Source of the DNA: Bifidobacterium asteroides
GTDB lineage: Bacteria > Actinomycetota > Actinomycetes > Actinomycetales > Bifidobacteriaceae
Length of the DNA stretch: 64,000 nucleotides
Reading direction: 5' to 3'
Assembly: GCF_003202755.1 (NCBI RefSeq)
Contig: NZ_QGLK01000001.1
Span: forward strand, 434,001 to 498,000
Part shown: piece by piece, positions 33,165 through 42,669 of the stretch
Layout: every line of letters starts with the position of its first letter
Position numbering within the stretch: the first letter of the stretch is position 1
Notes under the pieces: model-generated
Database searches by the model: none
Seen by the model: only the letters and a program-made list of their open reading frames with translations
What the model was told of the DNA's origin: nothing
Position numbers and translations under genes: made by a program

Positions 33165-36100
33165 ATGAGCAAGCAGCCACCGGTGGATCCGCAAGAGGCC
33201 ATGGAACCGGTCCGCGCCCTTATCGGCGATCGGCTCCAGAACGAAGAGGATCGGTCCACCCGGGCACTGGTGGTGGCTGGTCCTCCCCGCAGCGGCAAGA
33301 CCAGGTTGGCTACTCGTGCCCTCCTGACAGGCATGGGACGCTTCGGCGACGGCGCCAGCATGGCTGTATCAGGTCGTACCGCGGCCGACCAGGTCAGCCG
33401 CCAGGTCATTCTGGAGCGGGGCAGGTCCGACCGCACCCGACCTGTGGGCACATTGCAGGCCCTGGCTTTTCGTCTGCTGACGAGGTCTCGGCTGGCCCGA
33501 GGGGGTCACGATCCGCTCTTGCCCAGACTGCTCAACGGCGCTGAAGAGGATGCCCTGCTCAGGCAGGTCATGACCGTCCATCTGGAGCATGTCCAGGCCG
33601 GTGACGACTGCGCGGTCTGCCGACTTCTGGAGCGCTACTTTCGCAACGGGGCGGGCTGGTCCTCCGTCCTGGTCGGCGACGGACAGGGACGAGTCGTAGG
33701 GGTCGCCGACAGGTTCATCGCCCAGCTGCGGGACATGTTCGCCCGCATGACGGAATTGGGCCTTGACAAAGGGGACCGGGACCAGCTTCTGGATGCTCTG
33801 GCCATCCAGCCCATGGACCCTGATCGCCGCGACCGGCTGGGCCTGCAGTGGAGGCTGGCCTTTGCCCTGGAAGATGAATACCGCCAGAGCATTGCCGAGA
33901 GCTATCCGGACGAGTTCCGTCTGGACCCCTCCATGCTTATGGTCGAAGCCTCTCGCAGCCTGGATGGGCTGGCTGATGACGACCTGCCTGACCTGCTGGT
34001 CGTGGACGACTGGCAGGACATCACCCTGGCCGGGATGGGCCTGCTGCAGGGATTGAATCAGGCCGGCTGCCGACTTCTTCTGGTGGGCAATCCCGATCAG
34101 TCGGTCCAGTCCTTCCGCGGCTCCTATCCGGAATTTCTGGCCACGCGCCTGACGGTCCTGTCCAAGCCCATGCCAGGCGCCGCTGCCCCCCTTCTGGCTC
34201 AGGACTTCGCCTGCCTGGATGCCGCCGAAGTTACACTGAAACCCCGGAGGATGGTGGTTCCTGAAGCGGCCGCAGAACATACCGAAAGCGTCCAAGGTTC
34301 CGATTCGGCAGCTCCAGGTTCCTACGCCGATCTGGTGGCTGCCAGGGTCAGCCTGGGCATCGCCGGGGTTGAGGAGAGCGACACCCCCCTGCCTGACAGA
34401 CCGGGCAAGCTGCCCGCCTGGCCCGGCGCCGGACCGGTGGCACCCCTGACTACCGACAACAGTCTTATCAGTGACGGCAGCGTGCAGACCAGGCTCTTCC
34501 ATACCCCCGACCAGGAGGACGACGATCTGGTCTGGCAGATTAAGCATGAGTTCCTGGCCAACAAGCGTGACTGGAACGACATGGCCGTCATCGCTCACGA
34601 CAACACAACCCTGCGCACCCTGGGCCGCAAGCTGCGCGTCCAAGGTGTGCCGGTGCGCTTCTCCTCAGTGACCCGTCCGCTCAGCCAGGAGCCTGCCATC
34701 CAGGGTCTCTTTGCCCTGGTCGAGCTGGCCCAGTCGGTACTGGCCCCTGACACGATCGGCAGCGCCCCGGACGATCCTGCCCAGGTGGCCGCCTGGATCC
34801 GTTCGCGCCTGCGCACCCTGATGGCCGGACCGCTCTTCCGTGTTCCTGCTACTGCCGCTCGTGCAGAGCGTCCCGTCAGGATGGAGCGCCTGGAGTCCAT
34901 CATGGAGACCATGGCCGCCCTGGCCCCCTTGTCCGGTGAGCAGGGGAGCGGGGCGGACTCATCGGGCTCCTTGGACGACCTGCCTCTCCTGGGACAGGCC
35001 TGGCGGAATTGGGTCGAGGACCTGGCCCAGCGGCGTGCTGAGCGGGACCGTTCATCCGGCATCAGCGTCGACGATTCCCTGCTGACCAGGCATGATTCCT
35101 CCCAGGAAAGGGGCGGGTCAGATCTCTTTTCGACTGCTTCGGCCCCCGACCAGCCAGTGGATTTGGGCGACCGGGATGCCCAACGGCCAGCCATTTTGTC
35201 TGTTCAGGCCCTGGAGACCCTGCTGGTTCTGGATCCGGATGGCCGATCTTCGGGAATCATCCTGGAGGTCATGACCGCCATCGCCGGAGGTCGCCGGGAG
35301 GATCCTGACGTTCAAGTCCTGGACAAGGCCCTGCAGGTTCTGCGACTGACCGCCAACCGCATCAGCGCCCTGGAGGACCGTCAGCCTCAATACGTGCTCT
35401 GGGAGGCCTGGCGGAGCCTGGACCTGGCCGATGACTGGCAGCGGAGGGCCCTGATGGCCACCCAGGAGGGGGAGGAGGCCAACGACCGTCTGGACGCGCT
35501 CATGCGGCTCTTCCAGTACGCTGCTGGCTCCCGTCGTTTCCCCACGGTTGAGGCCTTCATGGACCAGGTGCGCACCATGCAAATCGAGGCTGACTCCTTG
35601 GCGCGGATCGGGCCCATCGAGCATGCCGTCACTCTGACCACGCCCGCCGGCGCAGCCGCCTTGGCCACTGACTGGCCCTTGGTCTGGCTGCCCGCCGTTC
35701 AGGACGGGGTCTGGCCCAACCTGATTCCTCGCGACACCATGTTCGGGGCCGAAGAGCTGGCCGACCTGGTTCTGCATGACCGCATCGGCGACCCCTTGGC
35801 AGACACGCTCAGCCACGATCCGGCCTTGCGCTCCATCCTCTACGCCGAGAAAAAGGGTTTTCTGGAGGCGCTGACCCGGGCCCGGACCCAGGTGCGCATC
35901 AGCGCGGTCTGGAACGATGACCTGGTTCCATCGGACTTCCTTTACGGCTATCTGCCCGAATGCTATCCACGCACCGCCGATATGAGCCAGGCGGAGTTCA
36001 GCATGGTCGGCGCTGGCTCAGGCGGCAGTGAGCGCTATGGAGGGCTGGAGGTGTCTCCCAGGGGCCTGACTGCGGCAGCCCGGTCCATCCTGGCTGTCCA

Positions 36101-37763
36101 GGCATTGCTTCCGCAGGACCAGGTCGACCGTGACCGAGTGGACGATGCCGTGCAGGCCCTGCGGTTGCTGGCCGACCAGGGCCAGGATTCGGCCGATCCC
36201 AGGCATTGGCCCTTCCTCTATGACCAGTCGGCATTAAATCAGCATGTTCCGGACGGACAGTCCACGGTTGGGCTGGCCTCGGACCGGCATGCCCCAGATG
36301 AGCAGTCCACAGTTGAGCAGGTCCCGGATGAAGAGGTTTCGGTTGAACAGGCTACGGGGTCAAGGGTCATGGCTACCGCCTCAGGTGTTGCATCTATCAC
36401 TGAAAGGGGCCATGCCTTCCGTTCCGCACCTACTTCCGTCAATCAAGCCGGGCAGGCAGATCGAACCCGCGACCGCGACAACCGCCGTGACCATCGCCAT
36501 GAGCACCAGTCCGGCCGCCAGGTGGTTCTCCTTTCGCCCTCGGCGGTCGATGCCATTTGGAATTGCCCTCTGGAGTGGGCCCTTGGAGACCAGTTCTCCG
36601 GTCCATCCCCTTCCAGGGTGCCCACCGAGTTCGGCTCCCTAATCCACAAGGTGGCCAGCGAGGGCACAGCCCAGGGTCTGGACCGTCCCGGCCAGGGTGA
36701 TCCGGACGCTCGTCAGCAGCAGGTGCGGGATGCGCTCCTGGACATATACCAGGAGCTGGCTCCTCAGGAACAGCGCCTGCGGGCCCCCGACGAACTCTAT
36801 GACCAACGCGGCCGCAGCAGCCGGGTGGAGTTCATCCTGGACAACCTGGCCTCTTATTTCGTTCGCTCCTCGGATTCCGAATACGGCCTGGGGGGCAAGA
36901 GTCCGGTTCCGGTCGGCGACCTGATAGGTGTACAGAGCGAGCGTTCCTTCGATGTCAGCTTGTCCGTGGAGGATTTGGTTCCTCTTTGGAAGGCCACCTT
37001 CCCTGAAAGTCCTCTGGATGCCGACGGGCTCTTTGCCTTGATGTCCGGCCTGGTCGACGGCTTCCCCGCAGCCCTGGATGCCAGGACGACGGTCAGGCTG
37101 ACCGGCCGTATCGACCGTCTGGAGGTCAGGTCCCTGCCCGAGGGCATCCGTCTGCGGCTGGTGGACTACAAGACCGGCAGAGTCCCCTATACCCAAGGAC
37201 AGCTCTTCAACGACCTGCAGTTGGTTTGCTATCAGCTGGGACTGGCCTTCCCGCCCACGCCTGGCAGCAGTCCGGAGGCGGCTGCCGCCTGGAGCCTCCC
37301 GCAGGCCCCCGACCTGGAGAGGACCGAAGGGATGAGGTTGAGCCAGTCCCTGCTCTTGCAGCTGCAGACCCCGCCCAAGGATGCGCAAACGGGGCTGCGC
37401 CGGGAGGAGATGGCCTACCAGCCGCCACTGTTCGAGCGTGACAGGCTGGTCACTATCGCTCAGCCCAGAACCGGCATGCCTTCCCCGCTCAAGTCCAAGG
37501 CCGAGCCTGCGGACCTGCCTGATCAGGTTCCACCTGGGGTGGATGCGGACCTGTGGGCCATGGTCCAAGCCGCCCGGGTCTCCTCCCAGGCTGTATGGGG
37601 GCTGACCATGATAGCCAGGGTCTTCTTCGCTGCCGGGGTCAAGCTGACGGCGGGCCAGGATGACGCGGTTTTCGACCCTGCCCGTTGCCATCGGGCCAGC
37701 AATGGCCAGGAATGTCAAGCATGGCAACTGGTGGCGCCCAATCTACTGGAGGATCAGGAATGA
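33165..37763 (+). CDS. adnA: AdnA-like helicase-nuclease subunit
   Basis: About 1532 residues. One half of the actinobacterial AdnAB motor-nuclease that resects double-strand breaks in place of RecBCD. The UvrD-like part has Walker A (AGPPRSGKTRL), a degenerate DEXX box (LLVVDDWQD, Asp for Glu) and LLVGNPDQSVQSFRG. The C-terminal RecB-type nuclease is complete (GRIDRL, VDYKTG, QLVCYQLGL). A low-complexity linker with near-repeats of VPDxQSTV/DEQSTVEQ (about 1025-1065) joins the two parts. It shares an ATGA overlap with the next gene. The start is uncertain: ATG at 33141 and 33201 are alternatives, none has a strong ribosome-binding site, and TATTCT at 33152-33157 could be a -10 box of a leaderless transcript. 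Confidence 0.85.
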   Translation: MSKQPPVDPQEAMEPVRALIGDRLQNEEDRSTRALVVAGPPRSGKTRLATRALLTGMGRFGDGASMAVSGRTAADQVSRQVILERGRSDRTRPVGTLQALAFRLLTRSRLARGGHDPLLPRLLNGAEEDALLRQVMTVHLEHVQAGDDCAVCRLLERYFRNGAGWSSVLVGDGQGRVVGVADRFIAQLRDMFARMTELGLDKGDRDQLLDALAIQPMDPDRRDRLGLQWRLAFALEDEYRQSIAESYPDEFRLDPSMLMVEASRSLDGLADDDLPDLLVVDDWQDITLAGMGLLQGLNQAGCRLLLVGNPDQSVQSFRGSYPEFLATRLTVLSKPMPGAAAPLLAQDFACLDAAEVTLKPRRMVVPEAAAEHTESVQGSDSAAPGSYADLVAARVSLGIAGVEESDTPLPDRPGKLPAWPGAGPVAPLTTDNSLISDGSVQTRLFHTPDQEDDDLVWQIKHEFLANKRDWNDMAVIAHDNTTLRTLGRKLRVQGVPVRFSSVTRPLSQEPAIQGLFALVELAQSVLAPDTIGSAPDDPAQVAAWIRSRLRTLMAGPLFRVPATAARAERPVRMERLESIMETMAALAPLSGEQGSGADSSGSLDDLPLLGQAWRNWVEDLAQRRAERDRSSGISVDDSLLTRHDSSQERGGSDLFSTASAPDQPVDLGDRDAQRPAILSVQALETLLVLDPDGRSSGIILEVMTAIAGGRREDPDVQVLDKALQVLRLTANRISALEDRQPQYVLWEAWRSLDLADDWQRRALMATQEGEEANDRLDALMRLFQYAAGSRRFPTVEAFMDQVRTMQIEADSLARIGPIEHAVTLTTPAGAAALATDWPLVWLPAVQDGVWPNLIPRDTMFGAEELADLVLHDRIGDPLADTLSHDPALRSILYAEKKGFLEALTRARTQVRISAVWNDDLVPSDFLYGYLPECYPRTADMSQAEFSMVGAGSGGSERYGGLEVSPRGLTAAARSILAVQALLPQDQVDRDRVDDAVQALRLLADQGQDSADPRHWPFLYDQSALNQHVPDGQSTVGLASDRHAPDEQSTVEQVPDEEVSVEQATGSRVMATASGVASITERGHAFRSAPTSVNQAGQADRTRDRDNRRDHRHEHQSGRQVVLLSPSAVDAIWNCPLEWALGDQFSGPSPSRVPTEFGSLIHKVASEGTAQGLDRPGQGDPDARQQQVRDALLDIYQELAPQEQRLRAPDELYDQRGRSSRVEFILDNLASYFVRSSDSEYGLGGKSPVPVGDLIGVQSERSFDVSLSVEDLVPLWKATFPESPLDADGLFALMSGLVDGFPAALDARTTVRLTGRIDRLEVRSLPEGIRLRLVDYKTGRVPYTQGQLFNDLQLVCYQLGLAFPPTPGSSPEAAAAWSLPQAPDLERTEGMRLSQSLLLQLQTPPKDAQTGLRREEMAYQPPLFERDRLVTIAQPRTGMPSPLKSKAEPADLPDQVPPGVDADLWAMVQAARVSSQAVWGLTMIARVFFAAGVKLTAGQDDAVFDPARCHRASNGQECQAWQLVAPNLLEDQE

Positions 37764-40700
37764 AGCAGACTGCCGAACAGTCCGCCATCGTCGATGCGGA
37801 TGTCAACGAGGATCTTCTGGTGGTGGCAGGCGCTGGCTCGGGCAAGACCATGACCATGACCAACCGAATCATCGCCCTGATCCGTCGGGGAGTGCCCTCA
37901 GAGCAGATTCTGGGGTTGACCTTCACCCGCAAGGCCGCCTCCGAGCTCCAGTCCAGGGTCGGGGCGGCGGTCATCCGACGCGACCAAGGCAGAGGTGCCT
38001 CGGCCGTGGACCCCGAGCGCAACTTCCTCAAGCCGACTGTGTCTACCTATGACGCCTTCTTCCAGTCCATCGTGCGCCAGTACGGCCTGCTGGTGGGCAT
38101 GGACCAGGACACCCGTCCCCTGAGTTCGGCCGGGGCCTACCAGCTGGCCTCTCAGGTGGTCGCCGACCATCTGGATCTGATCTTTCCTGCCGGTTCATCA
38201 GCGCAGGATGGCGACTCCGACGACCTGGGCTCGGCGACCTTCTCGACCACCGTCAACCGGGTCCTGGGGCTGGCAGGGGCGGTGACCACCTCAATGATCA
38301 GCAGCGACTGCCCGGATTTCGACCAGGCTGTGGAGCGGATCCGCGCCTGGGACCGCGCCTTTGTGGATCGTGCGGACCAGTTGATCGGCGACCAGCCTGT
38401 GCCGGATGACGAGCCCAGGGTCAGCCAGGTGCCGCCCAAGCGAACCAAAAAGGAAACCGACGAGCACTATCAGGGCAAAATCAAGGGCTTCCAAGATAAG
38501 CGGCAGAGCATTCGCCTCTATCGGGTAAATGCCATGCGACGGGCGGTTCTGACACGCGAGAAGCTGCTGACCCTGGTCCAGGACTACCAGAGGGCCAAGC
38601 GCCAGGCCAACATGGCCGAGTTCGGCGACTTCACCCTGGCCGCCTTTCAGCTGGTCGACCGTTTTCCCTCCATCAGCGCCCAGCTGCGGCGCCGTTACAG
38701 CCACGTTTTTTTGGACGAATACCAGGACACTTCCACCACCCAGGCACTGCTTCTGGCTGCGATCTTCCACCCGCAGAATCGGCAGGAGAATCAGGGGAGC
38801 GCGAATCAGTCTCCTGGCAGATCGGCCGTGACTGCCGTGGGCGACCCCTTCCAGTCCATCTATGCTTGGCGCGGAGCCAGTCCTGGTGCCTTCCGCACCT
38901 TCCAGGCCCAGTTCGGCATGTTGGCCGACCGACCCGCCTCCGGCAGCGGTCCCTTGTCTGGTGTGACCGCCTTTGGGCGCTCGCAGGACCAGGATCCACT
39001 GACCCTGTCGCGCACCTTCCGCAACTCCAGCTGGGTGCTCAAGGCCGCCAACCAGCTGACCGTCCCCTTGCGCCATCGGGGCCAGGAGAGCCGGTCTGAA
39101 GCGGAACTGCGCGAGGTGGACGTGGCCAGGCTCCGTCCCCGTGAGGACGCTGACCCGGGTACCGTGGGCCTCTTGGGCTACGCCACCGGTGGCCAGGAGA
39201 TCGATGGCGTCGTCAGGTTCGCCCTCAGAGCCCGGGAGCTTTATGGCAACCAAGGTGACGCGCCGCACGTGGCTGTCCTCTTCCGCTCCAAGGCCGCCCT
39301 GCCTAGGTACCGTCAGGCCTTTGAGGCTGCAGGTCTGAGCTGCCAGGTCGTCGGGTACTCCTCCCTCTTCGACCGGCCCGAGGTCATGGATCTCAGGGCC
39401 CTGCTCTCCCTGATATGCGACCACACCGACAGCGATTCCCTGATGCGCCTGCTGGCCTCGGCCCGGTTCGGCATGGACGCGGCTGATCTGAGTGCTCTGG
39501 CCTCCCTGGCCGCCAAGGTCAACGAGGACAGCCAGTACCGGGCTCTTGTCCGGGCCGGTCTGGTCGAGTCCGACCCCGATCCGCGCCGCCGTCGCGAGGA
39601 TCTGCACCGTTACCGTGACCAGGTCCCCAATGATGTCTTCCTGGTGGATCTGCTTCTGCGCGACGACCTGCCAGAACTCTTGAAGAGCTCAGGGCTCTCC
39701 GCCAAGGGGCAGGTCCAGGCCGCTGAGGCTGCCCGGGTCATCTGCCAGGTCCAGGCCGAGTCCTCGGCCCCCCTGCGCCAGGTGGTCATCGCTGCCATCC
39801 GTGCCCTGGATCTGGACGTGGACCTGGTGCTGGCCCGTACCCTGGCCAATCCTGAACGTCCTCTGGAGCCCAGTCAGGCCAAGGCGGGCATTCAAGCCCT
39901 GCTGGATCAGGTGGATGTCTACCTGTCCGAGCTGCCCCAGGGCCTAGGGCCCAGCCTGCGTGGGTTCGTCTCCTGGCTGTCCTCACTGGATCAGAGTCCC
40001 GAAATGCCCACTGACGAGGATGCACGACAGGCCGACGTGGCCCTGATGACCGTCCACCAGGCCAAGGGTCTGGAGTGGGATGCCGTGGCGGTGGTCGGGC
40101 TCAAGCGTGGAGTCTTCCCCAGCAGCCAGGGTGACCGGCTCACGGTCAAGCCCGCCTTGGACCAGCCGGTGGTCCAATCCCCGGACGGCCCGGTCTACCA
40201 GTACAACTGCACGGCCCGTACCTGGCTGGTCGATCCCCAGTCTGTGCCGGTGCCGGTGCGAGCTGATGCCATGATCCTGCCCCGTTTTCCACACGACGCC
40301 CCCCTGGGAGCTGACCCTGAGGATCTGCTGGGTCGGATGGACCTGGCGGGCTTGGAGGAGGAGGCCATGGGCCTGTCTCGTGAGAGCGGGCTGGACGATC
40401 AGGCCCGCCCGGTGCGGGCTGATGCCATTGCCTCCTCTCAGCGAGAGCAGTATGGCCGACGGCTGCTGGATGACGAGCGGCGGCTGATCTACGTGGCGGC
40501 GACCAGGGCCCGGCATGACCTGCTGCTGACCTTCAGCCAGGATTCCCAGGCGGAGTCTGCGGCCCTGAACACGCCGGCATCGGACCCGGACAAGGCTTCC
40601 AACTTCTGGACTGAACTGGTGGAGCTCTTTCAGGAAGAGCCCGATGCGGTCAAGCTGGAGCACGCAAAGGATACACATGAGGGCGAGCCAACGCCACCCT

Positions 40701-41800
40701 TGGGGCTCTTTGTCGGTGAGAACGCCCAGTCCTACCGCCAGGCTGTCGTCGACTGTGCCCTGGAAGAGGTGGATCAGGTCGCCGCCCGAGACGGCGAGCG
40801 GGATCAGGCGCTCTGGCCTCCGGTTCTCAGTGCGCGGACCTGTGAAGCCTTGGATCGCTCGGCCGCCTGGGTGCGTGCCGGGGAACCAGGCGACCACGAG
40901 ATCCCTGATGAGGGCGATGACGGACTCTACGCCAATGCGGTCCGTGTCCTGCAGGTCAGCACTGGTCGCCTAGGGGTGGCTGACGACCAGCTGCTCACGG
41001 ATCTGGATCTGCTGCGGCGCACCGGCCGCCGGATCCTGGGACATGGGGCTAGCAGCGTCACCGCCATTCAGGCCAGCTCGGCAGGGGGCGATCCCAAGAT
41101 GGAGAGGGATTACTGGCAGGGGTTGGTCAGACCCATACCTCAGGTGGCCTCCCCGCAGGCCGAGGCGGGCACCCGCTTCCACGACTGGGCCAGGCGTTTC
41201 ATCCTGCCCGAGATTTCCGCCCCTCAAGGACTGGTGGATCTGCCTGATCAGGCGGAAGCACCGAACCTGCTCGATGGTCCGTTGGGCCTCGGGGCCATGG
41301 CTGAGCGAGCCCGGATGCTGGCCGGGCTTGACCAGGAGCGGGAGTCCCTGGATCCCAAGGCCGATCCCGTACAGGCCCGTCTGCTGACCTGGGAGCGGAG
41401 GTTGGCTGAGTCTGACTGGGCCCAGCGCACTCCTGTCTGGGTGGAACGGCCCATCGTGGCGGTGCTGGCTGGCTCTATCGTCAAGGGCAAGCTGGATGCG
41501 GTCTTCGCAGGTGGGCTGGACCCTGAGCGCACGGATATGCGCTACACCATCGTGGACTGGAAGACCGGAGCCCGACCGCATGGAGAGAAGTCGACCAACC
41601 GCCGTCTGGTCCAGCTGGACTTCTACCGGCTGCTCCTGTCACGCTTGGAGAGTATCGGCCTGTCGACCATCGACGCCTGCCTTTATTATGTAAGCGAAGA
41701 CCAGCCCCAGGATCGACTCATCAGGGCCCGTGCCAGGACCGAAGAAGAAATTCTCGCAACCCTGGCCGAGGGCATACCCGAGCAGTCGGACGAGGACTGA
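37760..41800 (+). CDS. adnB: AdnB-like UvrD helicase-nuclease subunit
   Basis: About 1346 residues; the main motor of the AdnAB complex. All helicase motifs are canonical: VAGAGSGKTMTMTNRII, FLDEYQDTSTTQ, AVGDPFQSIYAWRG, SRTFRNS, MTVHQAKGLEWD and IYVAATRARHDLL. The C-terminal nuclease shows KGKLDAVF, IVDWKTG and QLDFYRLLLS. The start at 37760 is chosen because GGAGGATCAGGA precedes it and it overlaps the adnA stop; the frame is open further upstream to 37685. It is longer than mycobacterial AdnB (about 1100 aa), mainly through insertions around 200-260 and in the region before the nuclease. Confidence 0.9.
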   Translation: MKQTAEQSAIVDADVNEDLLVVAGAGSGKTMTMTNRIIALIRRGVPSEQILGLTFTRKAASELQSRVGAAVIRRDQGRGASAVDPERNFLKPTVSTYDAFFQSIVRQYGLLVGMDQDTRPLSSAGAYQLASQVVADHLDLIFPAGSSAQDGDSDDLGSATFSTTVNRVLGLAGAVTTSMISSDCPDFDQAVERIRAWDRAFVDRADQLIGDQPVPDDEPRVSQVPPKRTKKETDEHYQGKIKGFQDKRQSIRLYRVNAMRRAVLTREKLLTLVQDYQRAKRQANMAEFGDFTLAAFQLVDRFPSISAQLRRRYSHVFLDEYQDTSTTQALLLAAIFHPQNRQENQGSANQSPGRSAVTAVGDPFQSIYAWRGASPGAFRTFQAQFGMLADRPASGSGPLSGVTAFGRSQDQDPLTLSRTFRNSSWVLKAANQLTVPLRHRGQESRSEAELREVDVARLRPREDADPGTVGLLGYATGGQEIDGVVRFALRARELYGNQGDAPHVAVLFRSKAALPRYRQAFEAAGLSCQVVGYSSLFDRPEVMDLRALLSLICDHTDSDSLMRLLASARFGMDAADLSALASLAAKVNEDSQYRALVRAGLVESDPDPRRRREDLHRYRDQVPNDVFLVDLLLRDDLPELLKSSGLSAKGQVQAAEAARVICQVQAESSAPLRQVVIAAIRALDLDVDLVLARTLANPERPLEPSQAKAGIQALLDQVDVYLSELPQGLGPSLRGFVSWLSSLDQSPEMPTDEDARQADVALMTVHQAKGLEWDAVAVVGLKRGVFPSSQGDRLTVKPALDQPVVQSPDGPVYQYNCTARTWLVDPQSVPVPVRADAMILPRFPHDAPLGADPEDLLGRMDLAGLEEEAMGLSRESGLDDQARPVRADAIASSQREQYGRRLLDDERRLIYVAATRARHDLLLTFSQDSQAESAALNTPASDPDKASNFWTELVELFQEEPDAVKLEHAKDTHEGEPTPPLGLFVGENAQSYRQAVVDCALEEVDQVAARDGERDQALWPPVLSARTCEALDRSAAWVRAGEPGDHEIPDEGDDGLYANAVRVLQVSTGRLGVADDQLLTDLDLLRRTGRRILGHGASSVTAIQASSAGGDPKMERDYWQGLVRPIPQVASPQAEAGTRFHDWARRFILPEISAPQGLVDLPDQAEAPNLLDGPLGLGAMAERARMLAGLDQERESLDPKADPVQARLLTWERRLAESDWAQRTPVWVERPIVAVLAGSIVKGKLDAVFAGGLDPERTDMRYTIVDWKTGARPHGEKSTNRRLVQLDFYRLLLSRLESIGLSTIDACLYYVSEDQPQDRLIRARARTEEEILATLAEGIPEQSDED

Positions 41801-41928
41801 GCCTGCGGCAGACCCCGCCAGACAAGGGCGATGGGTGCCGCGCATCAGCAATCATGAACAGCAGGCGATCGGCAGACGGCCAAAGACCGTCGTGGGGCCG
41901 GGCACGCCCGAATGGAGCAATGAGACAG

Positions 41929-42669
41929 ATGACAACGTCCAGTAATCACGACCAGGCCTCACGGCGGAAGGGGAGCGTGGCAATAAGACCCATGGTCTGG
42001 GCGGACATGCCCGACCTGGTGGGGACCTTTGATGCCACCTGGAAGGTGCAGGAGGATCCTGAGGGAACTGTATCCCGGCTGAGCGCCGCGCATTTCATCC
42101 TGCATTATCTAGTAGATGCCACCAGGGCTCAGATAGCTGTCGATGGGCAGGACTTTCTAGGGGTAACTTTGCTGGCCGAGGGGCGTGGCGAACTTTGCTT
42201 CCCCAAGGCTGAAGAGGAGCTGGAGCGAGTGGACCGGCAACTGTCTGCAACGACGTTGGGTGCCCAGACCCTGGACCGGGCCCGCCAGTGGCAGCTGACC
42301 GAGGTCAGGCTGGAAAAGCAGTGCGGGCTGGCCGTCCCGCCCCAGGCTGAACTGAGGCTATTCCTGGTCTCCAGCCGTGCCCGGGGACGCGGCGTGGGGG
42401 GTGCCCTGTGGCGGGACACCCTGGAGCATCTGGACCATGCGGGCATCGAGCGCTTCTACCTGCATACGGACTCCTCCTGCGACGTGGGCTTCTACGACCA
42501 TCAGGGCATGGAGCGGCTGGCCGAGCTCAAGGGGCGGGACCATGCGGCCTTCGCCGGGCGCGATCCCTCGGACGACCCGCAGTTCTTTGAGGGTATTGAC
42601 GACATCTTCATCTACGGAGGCCGTGTGAGCGACCAGCTGGGCAAGGATGGTGATCATGGCGGCCGCTAA
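41929..42669 (+). CDS. GNAT-family N-acetyltransferase
   Basis: About 246 residues with a Gcn5-type acetyltransferase fold. The acetyl-CoA loop is visible as ARGRGVGGALWRDTLEHL around residue 145-165, preceded by the beta-4 strand LRLFLVSS and followed by FYLHTDSSCDVGFYDHQGMER. The N-terminal half (about 20-110) is less typical, so the substrate is unknown. The start is uncertain: ATG codons at 41854, 41920 and 41929 are in frame and homology only begins around VAIRPMVW. The last 14 bases overlap the MFS gene, so the two are probably coupled. Confidence 0.75.
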   Translation: MTTSSNHDQASRRKGSVAIRPMVWADMPDLVGTFDATWKVQEDPEGTVSRLSAAHFILHYLVDATRAQIAVDGQDFLGVTLLAEGRGELCFPKAEEELERVDRQLSATTLGAQTLDRARQWQLTEVRLEKQCGLAVPPQAELRLFLVSSRARGRGVGGALWRDTLEHLDHAGIERFYLHTDSSCDVGFYDHQGMERLAELKGRDHAAFAGRDPSDDPQFFEGIDDIFIYGGRVSDQLGKDGDHGGR

